The notes under the pieces were generated by a model. It was given only the letters and a program-made list of their open reading frames with translations, was not told the origin of the DNA and searched no databases. The translations under genes were made by a program, and so were the position numbers. From assembly GCF_037392515.1 (NCBI RefSeq), contig NC_090292.1:47605747-47669746 (forward strand): 64,000 bases of DNA, given 5' to 3'. This DNA is from Haliotis asinina. Lineage: Eukaryota > Mollusca > Gastropoda > Lepetellida > Haliotidae. Shown in pieces: positions 1 to 11,004 of this stretch (within the stretch, counting starts at the first letter, position 1; the number at the start of each line of letters is the position of its first letter).

Positions 1-521
1 TTCGCGAACTTGCTGATAACGCTGTGACAGACGCTAACGCTTCTTGTAATCAGTCGCAAGGACATGTCAACTTCTCTCATTTTGCCATTTTGTGGGCTCA
101 GATAACTGGTTGTGACCCATTTTACTGAATAGTCAACCCACACACCACTCTCGAAACAATGTTTTGGTGATTATGAACAAGTCACATTTCAGTTGCAAGC
201 ACGAGCAACACGCTTAATGCATGTGTATATTGTTTTCTGAACTAGTGAAACGATTATGTAAGCCACTGAAAGAGGTTGTTCGTTCACTGTTTTCATTTGA
301 ATGGTTTCATTTACATCACGTTCAATCAGGTGTTGCCTCAAATTTTACCATCGGAATATATACAACAATGTTGACATGCAACATCACTACTCAAGACATA
401 AGTGTATAAAATGACTTATGTCACTGAAATCGGCACCCAGGATTCATTGAGAAAGCATGCTTTGATTCAGGAGTCGTTTGTACATTAAAACGTGACGTAA
501 CTAACCGGAGACTTCAATTCC
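1..521. other. No gene recognised
   Basis: AT-rich sequence without a recognisable coding exon, repeat family or RNA gene. The short open frames carry no domain and have no codon-like character. Confidence 0.5.
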
Positions 522-524
522 TAT

Positions 525-606
<82 letters not shown>
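522..606. repeat. (ATTT)n microsatellite
   Basis: About 21 perfect ATTT units. Confidence 0.97.
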
Positions 607-608
<2 letters not shown>

Positions 609-1114
609 GCATATAGAGATAGTTAGAAAGGCTGGTGATTCCACTGTCGTTGCATCGTTGTTTTTGCGTCAGTCACGATGGTCGTAAACACTAACAATTT
701 CGTAAATCGGTGAATGTCTGGCAATTTGAGAAAATGTTACACAGTGTGAAAACGTCATTGTTCTGTGTTTGCAGGTCAAACAAGCGCAGTCATACCAGCA
801 CAGTGTTCGTTTTTACACCAAATATATTTCGTTTGGCAGCATGTGTACACTTAGTATTGCTGACAAAGACCATTTGTTATTTTATTCTAAAATACACGAT
901 GAATTCAAACATGCTTTTGTAGCAGTGAAATATACATGACGTTATGGTCGCTTCATGGCAGGCCTTTGTAAACACTATCCAATCTGTGGAAAATTCACAT
1001 CGGTGTTTGTACTTCTCTAATTTTCTCACTATCGTCGTCGTCAGTATCTATTGGTGCCTTGCAAACTTGAAACAGGTGACAGTTGTGACTCTTATACAGT
1101 ACGTGAATCCGTGA
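607..1114. other. No gene recognised
   Basis: I see no gene or repeat that I can name in this AT-rich stretch. Confidence 0.45.
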
Positions 1115-1270
1115 AGATCTGGTTTAGAATTTGTCTTCATCAGCCCATGCTTGTCGTAATAGGCGACTAACGGGATCGGGTGATCATGTTCGCCAACTTG
1201 CTTGACACATGTCATCGTATCCTGGTTGCGGAGATCAGTACTGATGCTATTGATCACTGGATCAGTACAA
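1115..1270 (+). mobile_element. SINE-2-like element, 3'-truncated fragment
   Basis: It shares the core of the elements at 44826-45062, 51672-51862 and (reverse strand) 34421-34700: a 'cccatgcttgtcgtaa' block, 'cgactaacgggatc', 'gacacatgtcatcgtatcc' and 'gatcactgga' in the same order. The 3' part with the GCTGnAATATTGC motif and (ACTC)n tail is missing. It has no coding capacity. Confidence 0.7.
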
Positions 1271-2573
1271 GCAGCCACATATGTGATCATGCAGAAAATG
1301 TGCAAAATAGCCATTTGACCGCTAGCCCGTGGCAATAAGATATCCAGTCGGACCAGAAAATCTCCAGTCACTGGCCCAACTGGCTAGTGAATTTGCATGG
1401 GGTAATTTTTAACACATCACTCTCTCCGACGTTTTAGAATTATAGTCTAACATATATGTGCATCATACTAGTAGCTTAATGATGAAGCTCGTGTCACACC
1501 AGCAATATCTTATTCACATCATTTTTTGTAATTTTTAGTTTAGTTTCGGCATTCGGATTTTCGGCTAATGAATAATTTTGGGCTAGTAACGTTCATGGAT
1601 AGCTAGACCGGGTGGGTAGCAAATTTAGAAACTATTTCGCACACATATAACCGAAATATTCTTACATACAAAATTAAGTTAAATACCATTTCATATCAAT
1701 TCACCTACCTTCAGATATTTCCGTCTATAGAGCCATATTCATTCCACAACAGGTAGCACGTTACTGTGCAATTTGATCCGATTTGTCACCATTATTCTCG
1801 TCTCCTGCTTCTTCGGAACTAAGATAAACCGCCGTAGCCCTTAAGTGAACTACACATTCGTAGACGCCAAAACAGGGGCTAGATGTTCGAAGCTCTCAAT
1901 CTCAATCAGGACTACACAATCCTTGCTGGGTCCTACATGTATGCGGTATATCGCAAATCACTTTTCAAAAGATACATATTGAAATACTTTTTTGTGTGTG
2001 AACCGTTCTGTTGGGTAGAGAACATACATGGAGATTTTGTGATTATCCTTATGGTTTCAATTAGAATCTACGCAGACTTTCATACGCAACAGTTGGGAGC
2101 TATTGCCAGCTATAGTGGTCGATAATGTACCCTCAGATATGTACAGAAATATTGGTACATTAATAGTACATAGCATAAAATCATCAATGTGCAATAGATC
2201 GAAACAGACTAGATAACATACAATACACAGTAAGATTACGACCACTCTTACAAAGTATACAGCACAAGATATATTCGTAAATATTCTAACCGGTTATCTA
2301 ATCTATATTACATTTCTTAAGCAATGGGAATACATATAGTCCATTGTACAAAATAGCAGGACATATGTTATACCAATCTCAAATGGACAATACAAACAGT
2401 GAGCCTACCGTGTGATGTCGACTAGCACAGCAAGACACATTATCCACAACATATAAGAATAAAATATATATACTCTCAAAACGAAGAATGACACACTTAC
2501 ACAATGTTGCATGCTTATTGGAATGTTATATTTCGCATATTGTATTCACATGCCTCACCACAACAAAGCTTAA
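1271..2573. other. No gene recognised
   Basis: AT-rich sequence with short open frames only. No splice-consistent exon or named repeat was seen. Confidence 0.45.
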
Positions 2574-2812
2574 GGCACCCGTGGCGAGCCACCTCCTTGT
2601 GATGGGTGCTGGGTAACGCTAAGTGCTAGCCAACCCCCCGTTGTGGACCCGGGGGCATATTTGGTCCACCAACCTGTTGGCCGTGGGTTGCGGCCCTGTG
2701 TCGGTGGAGGAAGGGATCCTGGTGGTAGAGGGCAATAGTAGTACTTGTTCTCGTCACGATAGGGCTGCAAGATTGCCGATGCGACGATAAATATTAACTC
2801 ACTCACTCACTC
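2574..2812 (+). mobile_element. Short LINE-derived element made of the LINE head plus the LINE tail
   Basis: The first ~185 bp match the 5' end of the two full-length LINEs here, starting at the same GGCACCCGTGGCGA. The last ~65 bp match their 3' end (from GTTCTCGTCACGATA to the ACTC tail). The whole coding interior is absent. Imperfect 12-bp direct repeats (2562-2573 and 2813-2824, two mismatches) flank it, as expected of an inserted copy. It was probably mobilised by the parent LINE's enzyme. The design recalls trypanosome RIME, which is the head plus tail of ingi. Confidence 0.8.
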
Positions 2813-2824
2813 AACAGAACTTAA

Positions 2825-3234
2825 ATACGATTATTCTACAAAACATTCTCACTTTAATCTCATGCACAGAATAGTAATAATGTAGAAAAGATGGTTGCTG
2901 GTTATTAGAAAAGCTTACAATTGATAAGCCTGGTTTAGCATATTTATGTGAATAGATAATGTATGAGATTTAGATAATAAGAAACAAATAAAGAAGAAAT
3001 AAATGCAAAAACCTAAATATACAGAGATATATTGAACTAACCTTTTTTGGAAAGCACTTCTGTCCGTTGAGTGACTGTGCAGACAGTGCAGGCTGTTAGA
3101 CAATAGGTTTTACTTGGAGGGTTAGCGTGTCTTATCAGTTGAGTATGTCATGACGTGGGTTGGTTAAGGGCTTGAGGGACACGCGACCTATGTTTTACCT
3201 AGCCTACTGATAATTTGAAAAAAAATATATTGTC
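2825..3234. other. No gene recognised
   Basis: AT-rich spacer; no support for coding or a named repeat. Confidence 0.4.
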
Positions 3235-3548
3235 CTTATCCAATCTCACGTTATGCATTTATCTTCCTCACTTCGACCATGCTTGGAAACGTGCTGTCAG
3301 CTAAGTTGAATCAAATCTTCCTGGTCTCTGACCACTCGACCACTGCCCCCGCCATAGGTACCTGTCAATCATCTTGCTCGTGCAGCCGTCTCAGCTGATC
3401 ACGTGACGACGTCATTTTCGTCTTGGAGCTACCCATAATCTGTGAAGTGGGGCTGGTTGGTTGGGCATCCATCATGTGAGATAGGATAAGTATATAAATA
3501 TACACTTTATAGTTAAAATTTCCAAATTTTAAACTTATCCTATCTCAC
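3235..3548. repeat. MITE-like inverted-repeat element with an adjoining hairpin
   Basis: A 23-nt end beginning 'cttatccaatctcacgttat' (3235-3258) is repeated inverted at 3470-3490 (gtgagataggataag). The same end appears again in direct orientation at 3534-3548, giving a 15-bp perfect stem with 3476-3490 around an AT-rich loop. The interior has no coding capacity. It could be a small non-autonomous DNA transposon followed by a partial second copy. No target-site duplication was identified. Confidence 0.5.
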
Positions 3549-3773
3549 GTTATGCAATATCCCACAGTTGGCTGGAGGGCCACAGATTACCCTCTGACAC
3601 ACTCCACACGCAACGATGCATTTCATAAGGATGCCAGGAGAAGCAGCAACTCCCAATATGCTACTCCATGCTTCTGATGGGTTGCTTCAACAAGTTATTA
3701 ACAACGTACGATGTTGACAGATTAACTCGACTGACTCTACGCCCTTCCTCTATATGCTGTGTTCTTGATTGAC

Positions 3774-4349
3774 GGCACCCGTGGCGAGCCACCTCCTCGT
3801 GGTGGGTGCTGGGTAACGCCAAGAGCTCGCCAACACCCCCATTGTGGACCCGGGGGGATATTTGGCCCACCAACCCGTTTGCCGTCCCGTGTCGGTGGAG
3901 GAGGGGATCCTGGTGGTTGAGGGCATGGGAGCAGGACCAGTGTTCCTAATGCCCAATACACCACTTTGGCCCTGACTTCACCTAGACGGGTGGTTGAATG
4001 GGCCCGGTTCAACCAATCGGCTGGTCATGCCAAGCCCTGTGCATAGATAATATGTAATTGCACAAAATTTGATTTGGAATTGTTGAAACTTTAGTCTTGG
4101 CACCCTTTGTAGAGAATATTATTTGACTTGAATTTTGTTTACATGAATTCTGCCTAGAGTCTTATGCCCAGAAGGCGATGGCTCATGGGCCAATCTGGTG
4201 GAAGAATTAATCTTTTGGTTTTTCTGCTGGAGTATATCATCTGAGTATCCTTGGTGCTGCAAGTTGGAGACCCGCTTGTGTTTAGCATTGTCCTTTGTGA
4301 TACTCCGTGGTGGGTGGGGAGCTCGGATGATGAAACATATATACTACCT
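3774..4349 (+). promoter_or_regulatory. LINE 5' UTR with presumed internal promoter
   Basis: GC-richer than its surroundings and conserved with the 5' end of copy 2 on the minus strand (62750 down to ~62150), including GGGTGCTGGGTAACGC, ATTCAACC/GGTTGAAT-type blocks and CCCAGAAGGCGATGGCTCAT just before ORF1. Full-length LINEs carry an internal promoter in this position; I see no individual promoter element. Confidence 0.5.
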
Positions 4350-5722
4350 ATGGAATACCAACCCCCCCCCCAAAAAAAAAAACAAACAAAAAAACAAAAC
4401 GCAATAAACGTCAACTTGACAACGATGATGACGACCAACGACCTTCCAACTCAATCGACTATTGGCCACGATTATTAGTTCTACAAACTGTAGACAAGAC
4501 GCCACTGAAACTTAACCCTTTTGCCATTTCCAAGGGTATACATGGCATTGCAGGTGAGGTTAAAAACGTTAGACGCTTGCGTTCAGGCTTTCTGCCGGTT
4601 GAATGCAACAGAAAACAGCAAGCAAAGAACCTCATGTCAACAGAAATATTTGTTGGAATTCCCGTCTCTATCACTGCCCACAGGACTCTGAATACCAGTA
4701 AAGGCATAATCAGAGACAGAGATGGATTGTTTGCTGATATGTCAGAGTTAGATATTGCTTCTGAGATGAAAGATCAGGGAGTGATTTATGTTAAAAGATT
4801 CACGATCCGCAGAAACAATGAAACGGTCCAAACAAATACTTATCTGTTCTCCTTCTCATCGCCAAATCCTCCGAAGTCTGTTAAAGCAGGTTATTGTAGT
4901 CTTCCAGTTGAAGTGTACATCCCAAATCCTTTGAGATGTTTTAGATGTCAAAGGTATGGGCACGGTGTTAACACTTGTATTAAGCCCATAACATGCGCCC
5001 ACTGTAGTGAGAATACTCATGTCACAGAAGACTGTAACAGTGACCATAAAAAGTGTACAAATTGTTCGGGAAATCATTCGTCTTTCGCCAAAGAGTGTCC
5101 AGTCTGGAAAAAACAAATGGAAATCAATAAGATTAAATTCACCCAGAACGTCAGCTTTTCTGACGCCAAAAAACTTGTGGAATCTGCAGCACATACTGAA
5201 TCATTTGCATCAGTTGTAAGAACTCCTGAATATACCTCAAAAGTAACTACCTCGTCAATACATTGCCAGACAGATTTGACGTGGGTTAAAACAAATAATG
5301 CTCAGTTCGTTGCACCCGAACAGTCTACTCAAACCTTGACATCTTCTGTCAACACTCAGGTGGTATCTAAGCCGGGTCACAGTCCTTTAGTCAGACTTCA
5401 TCTGTATCTGGACAACAATCTTTGTCTCAGTCAACTCAAAAAATCACGATCAAAAACAAGCTCGAAAAATATTGTTCAAAGTAAAACTGACTCAAGAACA
5501 GAAGCTTCAAAAAAGAGTGGCAGACCCCAGAAGGGCTCAGAAAATCCTGTAAAATTATTTAATAAATACGGATCGCTTGAGGCCATGGAAGTGTCAGAAA
5601 ACTTCCATCCCAGGGCACATAGCTTGTCGCCCTCGAAAAAGGTGAGGGGTAGATCCCCTATTAACCCACCAAAAAAGATAGTTTATTCCAATAATATTGT
5701 ACAGTGGAACTGCAGAGGATAG
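4334..5722 (+). CDS. LINE copy 1 ORF1, gag-like nucleic-acid-binding protein
   Basis: The frame is open from 4334; the first in-frame ATG is at 4577. Homology to copy 2 shows that the coding frame begins upstream of it, and the likely original ATG (4350) is out of frame because of a C10/A10 homopolymer run. Three zinc knuckles follow one another: CFRCQRYGHGVNTC (CX2CX4HX4C), CAHCSENTHVTEDC and CTNCSGNHSSFAKEC. The C-terminal third is Ser/Lys-rich. ORF1 proteins of this clade bind the element's RNA. The last residues, IVQWNCRG, are already the start of the endonuclease domain, so in this copy ORF1 and ORF2 share one frame and are separated only by stops. Confidence 0.85.
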   Translation, partial: NIYTTYGIPTPPPKKKTNKKTKRNKRQLDNDDDDQRPSNSIDYWPRLLVLQTVDKTPLKLNPFAISKGIHGIAGEVKNVRRLRSGFLPVECNRKQQAKNLMSTEIFVGIPVSITAHRTLNTSKGIIRDRDGLFADMSELDIASEMKDQGVIYVKRFTIRRNNETVQTNTYLFSFSSPNPPKSVKAGYCSLPVEVYIPNPLRCFRCQRYGHGVNTCIKPITCAHCSENTHVTEDCNSDHKKCTNCSGNHSSFAKECPVWKKQMEINKIKFTQNVSFSDAKKLVESAAHTESFASVVRTPEYTSKVTTSSIHCQTDLTWVKTNNAQFVAPEQSTQTLTSSVNTQVVSKPGHSPLVRLHLYLDNNLCLSQLKKSRSKTSSKNIVQSKTDSRTEASKKSGRPQKGSENPVKLFNKYGSLEAMEVSENFHPRAHSLSPSKKVRGRSPINPPKKIVYSNNIVQWNCRG

Positions 5723-8700
5723 AGGACTAATGTACATGAATAATTATTACAGCTATTAGTCCAAGATTTTACACCTTCAGCGATATGTCTCCAAGAGACA
5801 TATTTAAAACAAACAGATACATTTGGCCTTCGTCATTTTAATGCCTATCACTGTTTTTCACCTCCAGGTGATAGGGCCACTGGCGGATCATCCATTCTAG
5901 TCAGACAAAACGTTATTCAAAGCCCTGTTCCACTTAATACTAATATGCAGGCTGTTGCTGTGAGAATTACCTTACATGTAGCGTTTACACTATGCTCTCT
6001 TTATATTTCACCATCTTCGGTGTTTGCCAAAACCGATCTTCAAGCTCTATATGACCAACTCCCGAAGCCCTGTATTATAATGGGAGATTTAAATGGACAC
6101 AACCCACTTTGGGGTAGTGTAACTACAAACGCTAAAGGTAAATTGTTTGAGGACTTTTGTTCTGACAATGATTTATGTATTTATAATGATGGTGCCAACA
6201 CATATTTACACCCTGGGACAGGGACCTATTCTGCTCTTGACTTGTCATTGACAAATTCAGAACTACTAAATGAATTCGAATGGTCATTCCACGATGACCT
6301 CTGTGGAAGTGACCATTTTCCTACAGTATTAAAAGCTGTAACTCCATCTGATGTTCCTCCATCATCAAGACGAAATTTTAAAACGGCTAACTGGGCTTTA
6401 TATGAAACACTGTGTGCTGAAAAACTTAAACCTGAACGTTTTATTGACGTTCCTGATGCTATTAAATGCTTTTCTGATGAACTGAATTCCATAGCTGATG
6501 AGTGTATACCAAAGTCCTCTGTAGTTCCACACATAAGAAAACCATGGTTCAACGATGAGTGCAAACAAGCTAGGAAGGCAAGGAAAAAAGCAGAACATTA
6601 TTTCCGTCGCCATCCTATGGTGGGTAATTTAAATAAATTTAAAATTTTAAATGCTAAAGCACGGCGTACTTTTAAACAGAAGAAACGCCAATCTTGGCAA
6701 AATTATGTATCCAAAATAAATTCTCGGCCACCCATGTCCAAGGTATGGAACATGGCCCAGGAAATCAAAGGTAAAGGTACTAAATCTACAGTCCATCATC
6801 TTAAACATGGAGATCAATTGCTTACTGATAAATCAGATATTGCTAATAAACTAGGTGAAATCCTTGCTAAACACTCGTCCTCCTCAAATTATGTACCAAA
6901 ATTCCAGCAATATCAAAATAAACAAGAAAAGAAAACTATTAATTTCAATTCTGATAATGGGGAAGATTATAATGAAACATTTTCTATTCATGAACTCCAT
7001 ACTGCTCTTGATCAAGCTCATGACACTGCTACTGGAGCTGATAACATACATTATCAACTCCTGAAGCACTTACCAGAATCCGGCCTAGAATCTCTTCTCA
7101 ATATTTTTGATGATATTTGGACATCGGGTAACTTTCCTCCGTCATGGCGTGACGCCATAGTAGTACCAATACCTAAACCTGGACGTGATCATACCGATCC
7201 ATCCAATTATCGTCCGATTTCACTAACTAGCTGTGTTTGCAAGACCATGGAACGCAGGATAAATAATCGACTTGTTTGGTACTTGGAAACAAATAATCTT
7301 ATCACAGATATACAGTGTGGTTTCCGTAAAAATAGAAGTACTGTCGATCACTTAGTGCGACTGGAATCATTTGTTAAAAACGCACTAATTAACAAACAAC
7401 ATGCTGTGTCTATCTTTTTTTATCTTGAAAAAGCTTATGACACAACCTGGAAACATGGCATTTTGAGGGATTTACATGACTTCGGTTTGCGAGGTCGTTT
7501 GCCTGAATTCATTGCTAAATTTTTAAGTAACAGGCAATTTCAAGTCCGCGTAGGTTCTACCCTGTCTGATCATTATAATCAGGATCAGGGTGTTCCACAA
7601 GGCAGTATTGTGTCTGTCACTCTTTTTAGCGTGAAGATCAACAGTTTATCTAAAGTTTTAAACGATTTAATAGATGGATATTTATTTGTGGATGATTTTT
7701 ATATTTCTTGCCGTGGTAAGAATATGCATGCTATTGAACGGCAACTGCAGCTGTGTTTAAACAAAATTGATAAATGGTTTCTTGAAAACGGCTTTAAATT
7801 TTCTAAATCAAAAACCAATTGTATACACTTCTGTCGTAAATACAAACCCCATAAAGACTCAGAACTATTTGTCAGTGGTACCCCATTCAAAGTGGTCAAG
7901 GAGGCCAAGTTCTTGGGACTTATTTTCCACTCACATTTGACCTTTTTGCCGCATATTAAATCCCTTAAAGCCAAATGCCTGAAGGCACTCGATTTATTAA
8001 AGGTTGTTTCAAATTCAAAATGGGGAGGGGATCAATCGACCCTTCTTCACTTATATAGATCACTGATCCGATCTAAACTTGATTACGGCTCCATCGTATA
8101 TGGTGGCGCTTGTCAAAGCAACCTAAAACTACTTGATCCTGTGCACCACTAAGGCCTAAGACTTTGTCTCGGTTCTTTTAGAACCTCTCCTATCGACATT
8201 CTATACGTCGAAGCTGATGAGCCTTCTCTCAACTTACGTCGTATCAGACTATCTTTACAATACATTACAAAATTAGCTTCTAATGAGTCTAACCCCGGAT
8301 TTAATTGTGTTTTTAATCCTCTCTATGAGGATTTGTATAACAAAAAGTCTTCCCTTGTTCCGCCTCTTGGGCTCAGAATTAAGCCATTTCTTGCTGCTTC
8401 TAGCTTTGAGCTGGACCATATAGCTCCTTCCGGTCTTCTTTCTTCTCCTCCTTGGCAGTTGGTTAGGCCACAAGTTGACCTAACATTAACATCACTTAAA
8501 AAATCAGAAACGAATGAATTACAATATAAACAAGAATATAATCAATTGAAACATAAATATAGTAATCATAAGTCCTTATTTACAGACGGGTCCAAGGATG
8601 GTGGCGCAGTAGCTTGTGCCACTGTCATTGGATCCAGAACAATATCTTCGAGATTACCAGATAATAGTTAGATTTTTTACAGCAGAAGCTAACGCCATAT

Positions 8701-9335
8701 TAACTGCTCTTAAATATATTCAAAGACACCCTAAACATAAACAGTATATAATCTATTCCGACTCTTTTTCTTTCGATTAAAATATTCCTTGTAAACATCC
8801 ACTTTTAATTGATATTATTGAATTGTATAATAGTCTTGCTACTGGCCAGTACGACATCGTCTTCTGTTGGTTACCCAGCCACGTAGGCATTTCTGGTAAC
8901 ACAATGGCCGATCTTGCTGCCAAGGCAGCACTCAACAAATCTGTGACACCACTTCTTATTCCTTACAGTGATTACAAAGCCACCATTAGATCTTATATCC
9001 GTGATGTGATGCAGAAGAAGTGGGACACCCAAATAGGTACAAATAAATTACATGAAATAAAACCGTATATTGGTTACACCTACTTGGGTTGTCAGTCCAG
9101 ATTTGAAGAGGTTATTTTAAGACGATGTCATATTGACCACACAAGATATACCCATAAATATTTACTTAAAGGTGAGGATCCTCCATTTTGCATCCTTTGT
9201 GATGAGGGAACCACGGTCAAGCATATCCTGCTTGACTGTGTTGAATTCTCCATCACAAGGGATAAATATTTTAATGTAAAAACAATGTCGGATCTTTTTA
9301 ACACAGTTAGTGTTCATTTAATTATTGGATCTTAA
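5711..9335 (+). pseudogene. LINE copy 1 ORF2: endonuclease, reverse transcriptase, RNase H (decayed)
   Basis: The longest open part is 5945-8152 (735 codons). The endonuclease shows GDLNGHNPLWGS and SDHFP. The reverse transcriptase shows CGFRKNRSTVDHLV, GVPQGS and FVDD. The RNase H shows FTDGSKDGG and, after damage, LPSHVGISGNTMADLAAKAA. The C-terminus has the Cys/His motif CILCDEG...HILLDC. Damage: in-frame stops at 5720 and ~5741, motif A reads FFYLEKAYD so the first catalytic Asp is Tyr (7421-7423), a stop at 8150-8152 where the frame continues unchanged, a frameshift around 8670-8690 and a small gap near 8770-8790. The protein would normally nick the target, reverse-transcribe the element RNA and degrade the RNA strand. 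Confidence 0.9.
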
Positions 9336-9916
9336 AAAGAAATTGATTTCATGAATGAATTCTGATTATCATGGTCTGTAGATAGTTGCATTTTAATTAT
9401 TGGTAGTTTAGATTAGTAACTTCAATTGTTGATGGCTGTACCCTCAAAGGGGGTTGAAGTATTGTAAAATTATTGTCCTCCTGACAGGGTACGTAAGTCC
9501 ACAAACATTCACAGTAAATTTAAGTGTACCAGGTTTTTAATCGTAGTATTCATGTTCTTTTTATTTGGGCTAAATTTTCGTACAATCGCCAGCAGCTGAA
9601 GGGATGGTGTAAATCCAACTAGGGTCCATGTAGGAAGCAAAGGTACTGTAAGTCCCCATGGTCCCTAGTGTGGTGATCTACCTTCTGTTGTTGGCGATCT
9701 GTAGTCTGTTTTTATATTGTATTGTGTAAATAGTGCTGTTAGTTTTAACTTTCCATGCTAGTTTTAATCTCATTTGTGATATTCTAGTTGTTTTACTATC
9801 CTTCGCTGACAGGTTTTTATACGATACGTGTGTTTCATTTCAGTATTAAATGTTCTCGTCACGATATGGCTGACATATTGCCGATGTGACGTTAAATATT
9901 AACTCACTCACTCACA
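9336..9916 (+). mobile_element. LINE copy 1 3' UTR and (ACTC)n tail
   Basis: The non-coding end is shared with the truncated copies at 10.1-13.1 kb and 56.7-57.4 kb. It finishes with GTTCTCGTCACGATATGGCT, then ATTGCCGATGTGACG, then TAAATATT and ACTC units. The tail is a tetranucleotide repeat, not poly(A). Confidence 0.85.
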
Positions 9917-10103
9917 CTTGATTGACTTCGACATATACTCAAATCTGGAAGGAGATGACTCAACGTGCCGTAATACACTTCCTGCATGTGAACTGTGACT
10001 TGTGAGTGGAGATGTGTCATACAGGGTTGCTTCCCCTGAAACATAACTCCAAACTCTACTAACTGTGAATGCATGAGCCTGTATATTCAACTCTTCATGA
10101 CAG

Positions 10104-11004
10104 GAGTGAGTGAGTGATTGATTTTTTTAACGTCACATCGGCAATATTGCAGCCATATCGTGACGAGAACGATTAATTATAGAAATTCAAATGAATTAAT
10201 AACACATACGTTGTAAAGACCTGTCAACGAAGGACAGGAAAACTTACTAGAATATCACAGAGAAGAATGTAAGACTAGTGATTAGACCTAAAACAATGTA
10301 TCTATAGAGGACAATACAATATAAAATGAGCTATAGGTTGCCAACAACTGAAGGTAGATCACCACACTGAGGATCATGGGGACTTACAGTACATTTGCTT
10401 CCTGCATGGACCCTAGCTGGATTTACATCATCCTTTCAATTGTTAGCAATTTGGACAAATCTAGCCATACAGTAAAAGAACACTTATTCTACGATGAAAA
10501 AACCTGGTACACTTAAATTTACTTCAAATGTTTTTGGACTTATGTACCCTCTCAGAAGGACAATTATTCTACAGTACTTCAACGCCCTTTCAGGATACAG
10601 CCATTAACGATTTGAGTTACTAATTTAATCTACCAATTATAAAATATTTATCTATTTACAATTCAATTAACAAATCTAATTCCTTTAAAATGAAAAACAT
10701 AAACGAGGACTAATATTGCTAAGAAGGTCCTTCATAGTTCGTGAATTAAAATACTTATCCCTTGTGATGGAATACTCAACACAGTCAAGCAAGATATGCT
10801 TGACTGTGATTTTTCCATCACAAGGGATACAAAACGGACGATCCTCACCTTTGAAAATATATGTGTGCGTGTATCTTGTGTGGCCAATGAGACATCGTCG
10901 CATGATGACCTCTTCAAATCTGGACTAGCAACCCAAATAGGTGTAACCAATATAAGGTTTTATCGCATGTAATTTATTTACACATTGAGAGTCCCACTTT
11001 TTCT
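10104..11004 (-). mobile_element. 5'-truncated LINE copy 3
   Basis: On the minus strand it contains the 3' tail, the 3' UTR and the last ~70 codons of ORF2 (10685-10903, with RCLIGHTRYTHTYIFKGED, CIPCDG and HILLDC). It stops inside the region after RNase H, where copy 4's tail begins directly. This is typical 5' truncation of a LINE insertion. Confidence 0.85.

Larger units (their letters stand above)
3774..9916 (+). mobile_element. Full-length non-LTR retrotransposon (LINE), I/Nimb-like, copy 1
   Basis: The order is a ~575-bp 5' UTR, ORF1 with three zinc knuckles, ORF2 with AP-endonuclease, reverse transcriptase, RNase H and a Cys/His C-terminal motif, then a 3' UTR ending in (ACTC)n. The RNase H and the gag-like ORF1 place it in the I superfamily. 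Its 5' end coincides with that of copy 2 (62750) and of the short element at 2574, so it is not 5'-truncated. A perfect 10-bp target-site duplication CTTGATTGAC lies at 3764-3773 and 9917-9926. ORF2 is inactivated (see its entry). Confidence 0.92.
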
